The position numbers were made by a program, and so were the translations under genes. This document shows positions 44,473-53,386 of a stretch of 64,000 nucleotides of DNA, in pieces (positions within the stretch are counted from its first letter, which is position 1; every line of letters begins with the position of its first letter). Location: contig JARGNG010000017.1 of the NCBI GenBank assembly GCA_029213265.1, positions 1 through 64,000 on the forward strand, in the 5' to 3' direction. This DNA comes from Verrucomicrobiales bacterium (GTDB lineage Bacteria > Verrucomicrobiota > Verrucomicrobiia > Verrucomicrobiales > DEV007). The notes beneath the pieces were generated by a model. It saw only the letters and a program-made list of their open reading frames with translations, was not told the origin of the DNA and did not search any database.

Positions 44473-44519
44473 CGAAACTTTCCCCGGAATCTTTGGTTCA
44501 ATGAATCAACTCACCGGTC

Positions 44520-47033
44520 ATGAAAGTTTTCCGCCTCGCCCTGACGCTAGCCTTTTTCAGTTCGTCTTTCCTCTCTGCTCAGGAGATGAGCATGGACAAG
44601 GCACTGACTCAGAAGGAAACCGAATTCTTCGAAACGAAAATCCGTCCCGCCCTGATCAAGCATTGCTACAAGTGCCACGCCGAAGAGGGAGACAAAGTGA
44701 AGGGCGGACTACTTCTCGATACGAAGGCCTCTTCACAGTCCGGTGGTGATTCCGGTCCTGCCGTCGTGCCTTTCGACCTGCACGCCAGCCTCCTCATCAC
44801 AGCGATTCGCTACGAGGACAGCACCTTGGAGATGCCGCCGAAATACAAGCTCGAGGCTGACGTCATTGCAGACTTTGAAACATGGATCGAAATGGGAGCA
44901 CCTGATCCACGGGAGCGCCGAAAATCGACCGGCGCGCCCCAGGAATACACCAGCACCATCGACATCGAAGAGGGCCGGAAACACTGGGCCTATCAGGCAC
45001 CCATCAAGCCCTCCACTCCCAAGCTGTCGACGCAGGCTGACTGGGTCCGGAATCCGATCGACGCTTTTGTCGGAGCGGTGCACGAAGGAAATGGAATCAC
45101 TCCCTCCCCGGAAGCCGATCCCCGGGCATTCGTTCGCCGACTCTTCTTTGACCTGATCGGACTTCCTCCTCAATCCAGACAGGTCGAAGCCTTTGTCGCG
45201 GCCTACGGCAAGGACCCTGACAAGGCGGTCAAGGACACCGTCAATCTGCTCATGGATTCGGAACAATTTGGAGAACGCTGGGGGCGGCGCTGGCTCGACG
45301 TCGCGCGCTTTGCCGAGTCCACCGGCAAGGAAGTCAATGCGACCTTCCCCCATGCCTGGCGCTATCGGGACTATGTGATTGATTCTTTCAACGAGGACAA
45401 ACCATTCGACCGGTTTGTCAGGGAACAACTCGCCGGAGATCTGCTTGAAGCGGAGTCAGAGACTGAAGCAGCCCAAAACCTCATCGCGACAGGCTTTCTT
45501 GCGATCGGGACAAAAGGGCTCAACGAGCAAAATGCCCGTCAGTTCCGTTTCGATCTCATCGATGAGCAGATCGATACAACAACGCAGGCGTTTCTGGGAA
45601 CGACCGCAGCCTGTGCTCGGTGTCATGATCACAAATTCGATCCCATCCCGATGTCCGACTACTACTCATTGGCCGGCATTCTCCTGAGCAGCGAAACCCT
45701 GTTTGGTACTGCCGAGGCACTTCAAAACCGCAAGTCGACCGAGCTGTTGTCTCTGCCTACCGGGTTTTCCTCCGGAACCGAACCCAAGTCTCTTGGCGAA
45801 CTGATTGATATGGAATTCCAGCTCGACCTCCTTCGCGAGCGACTTGCCACGCTGATTGCGGACTCGAGAGCGGCGAGACAGTCCGGCGACAACGAGGAAG
45901 CGACGCGGATTCGCCTGCAGATTCTGGGGACCCAAAATCGGGTTGGCATCACCGAACGCATCCTCGCTTCCTACGACGATTCCGGATATCCGATTCCATT
46001 CGCGATGGGAGTGCGAGACCGGGCCGAGCCTTTTGATTCTCAGATCCTGATCCGGGGGGAAGAGGACAATCCGACCGAAGAGCGGGCTCCCCGCGGCTTC
46101 CTCCAGGTCGTGCAGACAAACGACGAGGAACCGATTCCATCTGATGAGAGCGGCCGTCTTCAAATGGCCAACTGGATCACCTCTCCAGGGAACCCCCTGA
46201 CCGCCCGTGTGTTCGTAAACCGGGTCTGGTCCTGGATGTTCGGGGAAGGGATTGTGCGATCCATCGATAACTTCGGCTCAACCGGCGATACTCCGACCCA
46301 TCCCGAACTTCTCGACTATCTCGCGGTTCGCTTCGTCGAACTGGACTGGTCCGTAAAAGATCTCGTTCGGGAAATCGCCACGAGTAGCACCTACCGCATG
46401 GGATCCGACCATCACGAGGACTACTTTCAAAAAGATCCGGAGAACACCTTGCTTTGGAAGATGAACAAGCGCCGGCTCGACGCCGAGTCACTGCGCGACG
46501 CGACTCTCGCCGTCAGCGGACAAATCGATCTAAGTCGCCCTTCCGGCTCGCTCGTCTCGGAGGTCGGAGCCGGATTTGTCGGCCGAACGATTCAGGAGGC
46601 TCAGATCAATCAGGAAACGAAGCATCGCTCCGTCTACCTTCCCATCGTTCGAGGTCTTGTTCCGGAATCGCTCGGTCTGTTCGACTTCGCCGACCCGAGC
46701 CTGCTCTCCGGGAAGCGGGAAATCACAACTGTGCCTTCGCAAGCCCTCTACATGATGAATTCAGATTTCGTCATTGGGAATTCCGAGGCGATGGCGCGCC
46801 ATCTGATCGAAGACCTCGGGCTTCGGGGAGGCAAACTGGCGATCGAGGCGTTCTACCGATGCTATTCCCGCCCTCCCACCGAAGCGGAGGGGAAGGAGAC
46901 GAAAGCCTATATCGAACGATTCCTCGAAACCGCGAAGAAGTCCGGATTGGAGACCGAGAAAGCCCGCATGCTCGCTCTTACCACCTTTTGCCAGTCTCTC
47001 ATCTCCAGCGCCGAATTCCGCTACCTGAACTGA
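44520..47033 (+). CDS. PSCyt1-DUF1549-DUF1553 secreted heme-c protein, second copy
   Basis: 837 residues. A signal peptide (to about 20) is followed by C49-Y-K-C-H (PSCyt1), a DUF1549 domain with RLFFDLIGLPP, FGERWGRRWLDVARFAEST and TTAACARCHDHKFDPIP (CARCH), and a DUF1553 domain with NRVWSWMFGEGIVRSIDNFG and TTVPSQALYMMNSDF. It is shorter than the paralogue at 30338-33358 because the beta-rich insert between the domains is missing. The DUF1501 partner follows by 21 bp. Reaction unknown. Confidence 0.93.
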   Translation: MKVFRLALTLAFFSSSFLSAQEMSMDKALTQKETEFFETKIRPALIKHCYKCHAEEGDKVKGGLLLDTKASSQSGGDSGPAVVPFDLHASLLITAIRYEDSTLEMPPKYKLEADVIADFETWIEMGAPDPRERRKSTGAPQEYTSTIDIEEGRKHWAYQAPIKPSTPKLSTQADWVRNPIDAFVGAVHEGNGITPSPEADPRAFVRRLFFDLIGLPPQSRQVEAFVAAYGKDPDKAVKDTVNLLMDSEQFGERWGRRWLDVARFAESTGKEVNATFPHAWRYRDYVIDSFNEDKPFDRFVREQLAGDLLEAESETEAAQNLIATGFLAIGTKGLNEQNARQFRFDLIDEQIDTTTQAFLGTTAACARCHDHKFDPIPMSDYYSLAGILLSSETLFGTAEALQNRKSTELLSLPTGFSSGTEPKSLGELIDMEFQLDLLRERLATLIADSRAARQSGDNEEATRIRLQILGTQNRVGITERILASYDDSGYPIPFAMGVRDRAEPFDSQILIRGEEDNPTEERAPRGFLQVVQTNDEEPIPSDESGRLQMANWITSPGNPLTARVFVNRVWSWMFGEGIVRSIDNFGSTGDTPTHPELLDYLAVRFVELDWSVKDLVREIATSSTYRMGSDHHEDYFQKDPENTLLWKMNKRRLDAESLRDATLAVSGQIDLSRPSGSLVSEVGAGFVGRTIQEAQINQETKHRSVYLPIVRGLVPESLGLFDFADPSLLSGKREITTVPSQALYMMNSDFVIGNSEAMARHLIEDLGLRGGKLAIEAFYRCYSRPPTEAEGKETKAYIERFLETAKKSGLETEKARMLALTTFCQSLISSAEFRYLN

Positions 47034-47054
47034 TTTCCAACCTCCCACCTCACC

Positions 47055-48428
47055 ATGCAAACTCGTAGAGACCTCCTCAAGACTACCGGTTCCGGATTTG
47101 GATACCTCGCCTTTTCCGCCCTCACTACGATGGCGGCCCAGCGCAGCGCAGCGAGCTCCGCTCTGAATCCGCTTTCGCCCAAGACTCCCCACTTCGCGCC
47201 GAAAGCGAAACGGGTCATCTTTCTCGCCATGCAGGGAGGTCCCTCCCATGTGGACACCTTTGACTACAAGCCGCAACTGACGAAAGACAACGGCAAGGAG
47301 GCGAAAGGTTTCGCCAAGCTGCTCGGATCGCCCTTCGAGTTCAAACAGCACGGTGAAAGCGGTCTGCCCATTTCTGAACTGTTCCCGCATCTGGCCGAAC
47401 ATGCCGATGACCTGTGCCTGATCAACAGCATGCACACGGACATTCCCAATCATCCCCAGGCGACCACCCAGATGCACACGGGGAATTTTCAGTTTGTCCG
47501 CCCTTCCCTCGGTGCGTGGACGCTCTACGGTCTTGGCACTCAAAATGACAGCCTTCCCGGGTTCATCACCCTGGCCCCTCCCAACGGGGCTCAAAACTAC
47601 GGAAGTGCCTTTCTCCCGGCGATCTACCAGGGCACCCCGATTGGAAAGCAGGCCCGGAACCGCTTTGTCGCCCGGGAGGAACAAAGCGAGGTCAGCAATA
47701 TTTCGAATCCCCGTCTGAACCGTGATCTTCAACGGGTTCAACTCGACTTTGTGAAATCACTCAATGCGGAAAAATTGAAGCGGGACGAGCATCATCCCGA
47801 GGTCGAAGGAATCATCGAATCCTATGAACTTGCGTTCCGTATGCAGGACGAATTACCCGATGTGCTTGACGTCTCGGACGAACCGGAATCGATTCGCAAG
47901 CTCTACGGTCTCGACGACCGCACCAGCGGCACCTTCGCCCGTCAATGCCTCTCGGCGCGACGACTTGCCGAAGCGGGGGTTCGCTTCATCCAGGTCAATC
48001 ATGGCAACTGGGATCACCACCGGAATCTCGTTGGAGGACTGGAGCAGAATTGCAACGAGATCGATCGGCCGATCGCGGCCCTGCTTGAGGACCTCAAGCA
48101 ACGCGACATGCTGAAGGACACTCTCGTGATGTGGGCAGGAGAATTCGGCAGAACCCCGCACGGTCAGAGCACGAACGGACGCGATCACAACAACAAAGGG
48201 TATTCCATGTGGATGGCCGGCGGAGGAGTTCGCGGGGGGCTTCGTTACGGGTCAACCGATGAACATGGCCACCAGGCGGTTCTCGATAAGGTTCACATTC
48301 ATGACTGGCACGCCACGATTCTCCATCTATTGGGCCTGAATCACGAACAGCTCACCTATCCGTATGCCGGGCGGGACTTCCGTTTGACCGACGTGCACGG
48401 GCAGATCGTGAAAGGGATCCTGGCGTAG
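47055..48428 (+). CDS. DUF1501 exported protein, second copy
   Basis: 457 residues. The Tat-like N-terminus is TRRDLLKTTGSGFGYLAF. Motifs are RVIFLAMQGGPSHVDTFDYKP, SMHTDIPNHPQATTQMHTGN, SLGAWTLYGLGTQ, NHGNWDHHRNLVGGLEQNCN and MWAGEFGRTPHGQSTNGRDHN. These are the same landmarks as the protein at 33379-34815, so the two DUF1553/DUF1501 pairs in the window are paralogous. No activity assigned. Confidence 0.92.
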   Translation: MQTRRDLLKTTGSGFGYLAFSALTTMAAQRSAASSALNPLSPKTPHFAPKAKRVIFLAMQGGPSHVDTFDYKPQLTKDNGKEAKGFAKLLGSPFEFKQHGESGLPISELFPHLAEHADDLCLINSMHTDIPNHPQATTQMHTGNFQFVRPSLGAWTLYGLGTQNDSLPGFITLAPPNGAQNYGSAFLPAIYQGTPIGKQARNRFVAREEQSEVSNISNPRLNRDLQRVQLDFVKSLNAEKLKRDEHHPEVEGIIESYELAFRMQDELPDVLDVSDEPESIRKLYGLDDRTSGTFARQCLSARRLAEAGVRFIQVNHGNWDHHRNLVGGLEQNCNEIDRPIAALLEDLKQRDMLKDTLVMWAGEFGRTPHGQSTNGRDHNNKGYSMWMAGGGVRGGLRYGSTDEHGHQAVLDKVHIHDWHATILHLLGLNHEQLTYPYAGRDFRLTDVHGQIVKGILA

Positions 48429-48437
48429 GCCGCACCA

Positions 48438-48502
48438 CGGTGGCCGCACTCACAAGAGCGTGATTTTCTTACCAACTCCACCGTCTTGCGACGGCGGCTA
48501 CA
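48438..48502. repeat. REP-like hairpin pair
   Basis: Two small palindromic units lie between genes: GTGGCCGCACTCACAAGAGC (hairpin around ACAA) and CACCGTCTTGCGACGGCGG followed by CTAC (stem CCGTC/GACGG). The GTGGCCGC end and the reverse complement GTAGCCGC end are alike, as in head-to-head REP pairs; compare 36281-36368, which shares the GTAG(A/C)-type edge. Confidence 0.5.
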
Positions 48503-48574
48503 CCCCTCTTCGGTTATGCGTAAAGGCGCCAACGCGGGCTTGTCAGAGAGCGGGAAAAGCGTTGTATTCCCTCC

Positions 48575-49813
48575 ATGCATCGCTCGATTCTCTCTTTTCT
48601 GCTTCTAATCTCGCTGAATTCCGCCCGGGCCGATTTCTGGCCCGAATTTCGTGGACCCGACAAAAATGGACACGCATCCGACGCTCAAGTCCCGCTTCGC
48701 TGGTCCGACCGGAAAAACGTCGCCTGGAAAATCGAAGTCGAGGGCAAAGCCTGGTCTTCCCCCGTTCTCGCCAATGAACGCGTATTTGTCACCACCGCCC
48801 TGGTGGATGGGGAGGATCTCTCTTTGCAGGCGCATTGCTACAGCCTGTCAGACGGAAAGCTGATCTGGGAAAAGGAAATCTTTCAACGGGAGGCCGATAA
48901 GATGCACAAGAAAAACAGTCATGCCTCCCCCACTCCGATTTTTAAAGACGGAAAGCTCTACTGTCACTTTGGTCATCACGGGACGGCGGCTCTGGATTCT
49001 GCCTCTGGCGAGGTCATCTGGAAGCAGGAGTCGATCAAGTTCAAGCCCGTGCACGGAACAGGCGGCTCTCCCGCTCTCTCCGGGGATTGCCTTATTTTCT
49101 CCTGCGACGGGCAGGAGAACCCGATTGTCGTCGCATTGAACAAACAAGACGGCTCAATTCTCTGGAAGACGCCGCGAAACGTCGAGGTGACGCGGAAGTT
49201 CTCTTTTTCCACGCCTCTCGTCATCGAGGTAGCCGGAAGTGCGCAAGCGGTGCTGCCCGGATCAGGCGCGGTGATTGCCTACCAGCCGTCCGATGGGAAA
49301 GAGATCTGGCGCTTTGACTACGACGAGGGCTATTCCGTGGTTCCCCGCCCTCTCTATCACAACGGGAAAATCTACGTTTGTTCCGGATTCAATCGGGCCA
49401 TTCTTTATGCGGTCAAAGTCGACGGAGAGGCCAAAGGCGACATCACCGAATCCAATCTGGTCTGGAAGGTGGAAAAGGCGATTCCAAAAGAAAGCTCGCC
49501 CATCATCGTGGACGACCTTCTTTTCATCAATGATGACAAAGGCATTCTCTCCTGCTTCAACGCGGACACCGGGGAGCACCACTATTCCGAGCGCCTCAAC
49601 GGAGAAGGTGGATTCTCCTCCTCACCAGTATTTGCGGGAGGCCATCTCTTTTTCCACAATGGAGAAGGGATCACCACGGTGGTGAAACCGGAGGATCGTT
49701 TTCGGAAAGTGGAGGAGAACGACATTGGTGAGTTCGGTCTCTCCTCGTTTGCAGTTGCCTCCGACGGATTTGTCGTTCGCACTGAAGGCAGCCTCTTGCG
49801 TATCGCCGAGTAG
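48575..49813 (+). CDS. Secreted PQQ-like beta-propeller (BamB-like) protein
   Basis: 412 residues. The signal peptide ends near 19 and is followed by FWPEFRGPDKNGHASDAQVP, a common opening of PVC outer-membrane PQQ-repeat proteins. Repeated blades contain VAWKIEVEGKAWSSPVLA, GKLIWEKEIF, GEVIWKQES, GSILWKTPR and GKEIWRFDYDEG: the W-docking beta-propeller of BamB and quinoproteins. No dehydrogenase catalytic residues are apparent, so a structural or binding role is more likely. It lies downstream of a DUF1501 gene, separated by the REP-like hairpins, and is convergent with an ECF sigma gene. Confidence 0.85.
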   Translation: MHRSILSFLLLISLNSARADFWPEFRGPDKNGHASDAQVPLRWSDRKNVAWKIEVEGKAWSSPVLANERVFVTTALVDGEDLSLQAHCYSLSDGKLIWEKEIFQREADKMHKKNSHASPTPIFKDGKLYCHFGHHGTAALDSASGEVIWKQESIKFKPVHGTGGSPALSGDCLIFSCDGQENPIVVALNKQDGSILWKTPRNVEVTRKFSFSTPLVIEVAGSAQAVLPGSGAVIAYQPSDGKEIWRFDYDEGYSVVPRPLYHNGKIYVCSGFNRAILYAVKVDGEAKGDITESNLVWKVEKAIPKESSPIIVDDLLFINDDKGILSCFNADTGEHHYSERLNGEGGFSSSPVFAGGHLFFHNGEGITTVVKPEDRFRKVEENDIGEFGLSSFAVASDGFVVRTEGSLLRIAE

Positions 49814-49831
49814 CAGGCGCTCCTTCGCAGA

Positions 49832-50455
49832 CTACTGATCCAGATACCGTTGGAGGGTCTCTTTCAACTGGGTACGCGCCCGGAAGAGCAGGCTCTTGAC
49901 GGCCGGGATCGACATTCCGAGAACGTTTCCAATTTCCTCGTAGGGCATTTCTTCGTAACGGCGCAGAACCACAGCGAGTCGCTGCTTTTCCGGCAGTGAC
50001 TGGATGGCATCGTCGACCGCTTTTTCCAACTCAGCGTGAAGTACGTCCTGATCAGGAGAAGGGCTGTGCTCATCTTCGACCTGATGGTGGGACACCTCCT
50101 CCCGCTCCTCCACCGAAACGGTAGGCTTCCGTTTTCGCCGCCGGGTTTCATTGAAGACCAGGTTCCGGGTAATGGTGAACAACCAGGTTGTGAATTTCGC
50201 CTGCGGCTCATAGCGCCCCGCCGACTTCCAAACTCGAATGAAGACCTGCTGGGCGATGTCTTCCGCCTCGGAGGCGCCACCGAGCATTTTTGCGACGGTT
50301 CCGATGACGGCGCCCTGATGCAATTCGACGAGAAGTTCGAATGCCTCCATGTCACCTCCTTTCACCTTGAGCATGAGAGAAACATCTCTCTCATTGCGCT
50401 CCCTCTTCTCCGCTTCCTCATCGGAATCTGGCGGAGTAGAGTCGGGCGGAATCAT
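49832..50455 (-). CDS. ECF RNA polymerase sigma factor (sigma-24 type)
   Basis: 207 residues from the ATG at 50455; a longer open frame upstream lacks family similarity and overlaps the divergent gene. Region 2 (about 28-100) has FELLVELHQGAVIGTVAKML, EAEDIAQQVFIRVWKSAGRYEPQAKFTTWLFTITRNLVFNE. Region 4 (about 145-200) has AIQSLPEKQRLAVVLRRYEEMPYEEIGNVLGMSIPAVKSLLFRARTQL. The region-2 to region-4 linker is long and acidic/His-rich. No FecR or anti-sigma gene is adjacent, unlike the sigma factor at 24304. Targets unknown. Confidence 0.93.
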   Translation of the reverse strand: MIPPDSTPPDSDEEAEKRERNERDVSLMLKVKGGDMEAFELLVELHQGAVIGTVAKMLGGASEAEDIAQQVFIRVWKSAGRYEPQAKFTTWLFTITRNLVFNETRRRKRKPTVSVEEREEVSHHQVEDEHSPSPDQDVLHAELEKAVDDAIQSLPEKQRLAVVLRRYEEMPYEEIGNVLGMSIPAVKSLLFRARTQLKETLQRYLDQ

Positions 50456-50578
50456 GAAGGTCAAAAGTTTTAAGAAAATCCGAAAGGAAATCGTCCAATA
50501 GCAGGTAATGTGAACCCCATCAAGCCGGGAATGTTCTACAAAGAATGTCCCGGATTTTTCTTTGTCTCCATCCTGCCG

Positions 50579-51202
50579 ATGAATTCCGCCCCAAAACAAC
50601 GTCCTCGACGACGTTGGCAACCCATGCGATTGCTCGCCTTGTGGGTGATGAGGCTTGGTCTTCCGACCGAAGCCGTGGCCATCACTGGAATGGTTGTCGG
50701 AATTCTGGCGGGACTCTCCTTCATGGCCACGAGCGAATTGTCCCGCTCCTCAACTTTCTGGGCATTGGGACTCGTCTTTTGCATTCTCCGTATTGTTTCG
50801 ATTCGAATCGATGCCTTTCTCCAGAAACATTCTGAGGGATTCGTGGAAGATGAATATTTTCAGGAATTGCCTGAACGTGTTTCCGATGCCGTGGCCCTGA
50901 TCGGTTTCGGATTTGCTTCGCTCTCCAATCCGTGGCTGGGACTCGCCACCGCTCTGGCTGCCATTTTTTCCGCTTATGTCCGCTCCCTGGGTATGCTGAG
51001 GGGGGCTGCTAAAGAGAAGGCATCTTCAGGCCCCATGACCCGAATTCACCGCCTCGTGCTGCTCTCCCTGACCTCGATCCTGATGATGTTCGACATTTCA
51101 GAGGATCGATTCGATACCTCGATCCCCGAGATCACACTCTGGATTATTTTCCTCGGCTGCATCGCGACCATTCTCATTCGCCTCATCAAGATTCGGCGCT
51201 GA
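50579..51202 (+). CDS. CDP-alcohol phosphatidyltransferase-like membrane protein, degenerate motif
   Basis: 207 residues, with several hydrophobic helices. The helix-loop around IVSIRIDAFLQKHSEGFVEDEYFQELPERVSDAVALIG corresponds to the D-G-x-x-A-R...G-x-x-x-D-x-x-x-D active site of the CDP-alcohol phosphotransferases. Here DG is DA, the A-R is lost, and D-x-x-x-D becomes E-x-x-x-D (ELPERVSD). Metal and CDP binding may therefore be impaired. Possible roles are in phospholipid or inositol-lipid synthesis, or a non-catalytic relative. The start was taken at MNSAPKQ; an in-frame ATG lies at 50531. It diverges from the ECF sigma gene and precedes an amidase gene by 67 bp. Confidence 0.6.
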   Translation: MNSAPKQRPRRRWQPMRLLALWVMRLGLPTEAVAITGMVVGILAGLSFMATSELSRSSTFWALGLVFCILRIVSIRIDAFLQKHSEGFVEDEYFQELPERVSDAVALIGFGFASLSNPWLGLATALAAIFSAYVRSLGMLRGAAKEKASSGPMTRIHRLVLLSLTSILMMFDISEDRFDTSIPEITLWIIFLGCIATILIRLIKIRR

Positions 51203-51269
51203 TCTCCTTTTAGTTAAGATTTCTTAAACACTTTCTCGACAGGTTACGTTCCCTGTCTATTCTATCGGT

Positions 51270-51884
51270 ATGCGGCGGTTTTCTCTCCTTCCATCTCTCG
51301 CGCTCCTGCTTCTGTTGGCAGGATCGGCGAAAGGCGTCGCCGGGGAAAAATTCACCCGGGTTGTGATCGATCCAGGTCACGGAGGGCTGGATCCCGGCTC
51401 GAGTGCCTTTGGGTTGTTGGAGAAAGAACTCACGCTCGACCTGGCCAAAAGGCTGGAGAAAATTCTTTCCTCTCACGGCCTGACGACAGAACTGACCCGT
51501 CGCGTCGACAAATATGTGGAGCTCGGTGACCGGGCGGAAAAGGCCAATTCTCAGGCCGGCACGATCTTTGTCAGCGTCCACTTCAATGCTCATACCGATC
51601 GCAGTATCAGCGGCACAGAGACTCTCTACTGGCCGGGCAGCGATTCCGGACGCGAGCTTGCCAGCTATGTGCAAAGTGAGTTGGGACGAAGGCTCGTGAC
51701 GAGAAACCGGGGATTCAAACCGAAACGCCTCAAGGTCCTCGAGAAGACCAAGTGCACGGCAGTCCTCATCGAATGTGGTTTTATTTCCAACCGATGGGAG
51801 AGCCAGCGTTGCGGTGCAGAATGGTTTCGACAAATTATAGCGGAAGAAATTGCCCAGGGAATCCTCCGCTATCGAGATCTCTAA
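51270..51884 (+). CDS. N-acetylmuramoyl-L-alanine amidase (Amidase_3)
   Basis: 204 residues with a signal peptide (to about 25). The zinc amidase domain shows VVIDPGHGGLDPG (His37), a Glu in EKELTLDLAK near 51-53, VSVHFNAHTD (His104) and the catalytic Glu168 in VLIECGFISN. It cleaves the bond between muramic acid and the peptide stem in the periplasm, in cell separation or turnover. No LysM or other wall-binding domain is attached, so it is a minimal AmiC-like enzyme. Confidence 0.93.
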   Translation: MRRFSLLPSLALLLLLAGSAKGVAGEKFTRVVIDPGHGGLDPGSSAFGLLEKELTLDLAKRLEKILSSHGLTTELTRRVDKYVELGDRAEKANSQAGTIFVSVHFNAHTDRSISGTETLYWPGSDSGRELASYVQSELGRRLVTRNRGFKPKRLKVLEKTKCTAVLIECGFISNRWESQRCGAEWFRQIIAEEIAQGILRYRDL

Positions 51885-52020
51885 TCGATTTCCGCGATCA
51901 CATTTAGTTCATTTTTCTAATTTTTTAATGAATTTCGGCCTTTTCCATTGTCAGTCCGTGTGATAAAATCCATATGGGTTGTTCCCACGTTCCATAATTT
52001 TTGCACTTTCCTGCCGCACC

Positions 52021-52632
52021 ATGAGTGATCCAATAGCGAACCGCACGCTCGAGCTTGCCTGCACGGTCGGAGCCATAGATAATGCCCTCGAGGCCATTGA
52101 AGACGGTGCCGACGTGAATTTTCAGGGCGGAGCCCCTCTTTTCCTCGCGATCATCAATCGCAATCGCTCATTGATTCATTTGCTTCTCGATCACGGAGCG
52201 ATTGCTGACCACTTCATTACGAAAAAGAAGATAACCCTGATCGAGGGACGGGAAGACCTCGTCGAAGAACTCGTTGCCTGTGCCCCTCACAATCCCCGCG
52301 ATGTGAAGCCAGAGCAAATCGAAGAGATTGACACGGCGATTCGATCGACCGGTGTGGAAATTTTGCTTTCTGACATCGATTGGGACAAGGCGACCCGATT
52401 TCGCGACTCTCTCGACGCGATCGGGGCTGGCTCAAGTCATCGCTGTGTTGCTGAATTTCTCCAGTGGGCCCGAAGCGAGACCAGGACGGATCCTGAGAGC
52501 CTTGGTACCTTTCTGACGGACCACGATCCCACCGTTAATGAATACCGGGAGCGCTATGCGTCGACGGGCGAAGACCTTGTCGCACTGGCGTATGACTACA
52601 TTTCCGATTCCGGAGATAAAGGAAGCGAGTGA
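52021..52632 (+). CDS. Ankyrin-repeat protein
   Basis: 203 residues from the ATG at 52021. The N-terminal half has two ankyrin-type repeats: LELACTVGAIDNALEAIEDGADVNFQGGAPLFLAI and INRNRSLIHLLLDHGAI. The C-terminal half (90-203) is acidic and helical and does not match a family I know. Ankyrin repeats bind other proteins; the partner is not evident. A perfect 12-bp-arm terminator follows at 52675. Confidence 0.75.
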   Translation: MSDPIANRTLELACTVGAIDNALEAIEDGADVNFQGGAPLFLAIINRNRSLIHLLLDHGAIADHFITKKKITLIEGREDLVEELVACAPHNPRDVKPEQIEEIDTAIRSTGVEILLSDIDWDKATRFRDSLDAIGAGSSHRCVAEFLQWARSETRTDPESLGTFLTDHDPTVNEYRERYASTGEDLVALAYDYISDSGDKGSE

Positions 52633-52674
52633 GTAGTGCTTTCTCTTCTGAAAGACCGCCTGTTTTCCTGACGT

Positions 52675-52704
52675 AAAAGGTGGCATGTCAAAATGCCACC
52701 TTTT
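52675..52704 (+). terminator. Intrinsic terminator after ankyrin gene
   Basis: AAAAGGTGGCAT, loop GTCAAA, ATGCCACCTTTT: a perfect 12-bp inverted repeat ending in TTTT, 42 bases after the ankyrin stop. The symmetry lets it also serve the other strand. Confidence 0.9.
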
Positions 52705-52714
52705 CTTTCGCTCT

Positions 52715-53367
52715 GTGGCAGTGCTTCTTCACATAAGTATTCTGGGCCCCATCGTAACATTCGCCCTTTCCGACACCAAAATACAATAGGTTGCCGACGG
52801 CCACCACTTCGAAGACAGCAGGAATGTTCCTGTCCACGAAGTAGCTTTCGTTCTGGGATGTTCCGAATTCCTCGCCAACGGACGGACAAATCTCTATTTC
52901 CGCTACCGTATGGAGGCCGCCGCCGAAGCCTTTCATCAGGGCAAATATCGATTCCTGATTGTCAGCGGAGATAACAGTCGCAAGGAATACAACGAATCCG
53001 AGGCAATGCGGAACGCCCTTTTTCGGCGCGGAGTCCCCTACTCCCGGATTTATGAGGACTTTGCGGGGTTCCGAACTCTCGACTCGGTCGTGCGGGCGAA
53101 GGAAATATTCGGCCAGAAGATGCTACTGGTGATCTCCCAGCGCTTTCACAACGAGCGGAGATTTACATCGGACAACAACGGGGAGTCGAACTCACCCGGC
53201 TGAATACTGTCGATGTTCGCCGCTATTCAGGCTGGAAAACCAGATCTCGCGAAAAGCTTGCCGGGGTGATAACCCTCCTCGATTTGCACCTGACTCATCA
53301 GAAACCAAATTTACTCGGTGAGAAGGTTTTGATTAGCGGGTTGGAATCCCCGAAAAGCTCAGGGTAA
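52715..53367 (+). pseudogene. sanA: Broken SanA/DUF218-type membrane protein gene
   Basis: One frame from a GTG near 52715 encodes a hydrophobic N-terminus (SVAVLLHISILGPIVTFAL), then an in-frame TAG at 52787-52789. It resumes as VHEVAFVLGCSEFLANGRTN, YRMEAAAEAF, FLIVSGDNSRKEYNE, AGFRTLDSVVRAKEIFGQ and SQRFHNER. These closely match the SanA/DUF218 family. At about 53150-53160 the frame shifts; the C-terminal part (RYSGWKTRSREKLAGVITLL, then NLLGEKVLI) continues in the next frame to the TAA at 53365. With a nonsense codon and a frameshift the gene is almost certainly inactive. Family members sit in the inner membrane and affect envelope permeability. Neighbours are the ankyrin gene and the dcw cluster. 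Confidence 0.8.
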
Positions 53368-53386
53368 AAAAGACTCAAGTTCAGCC

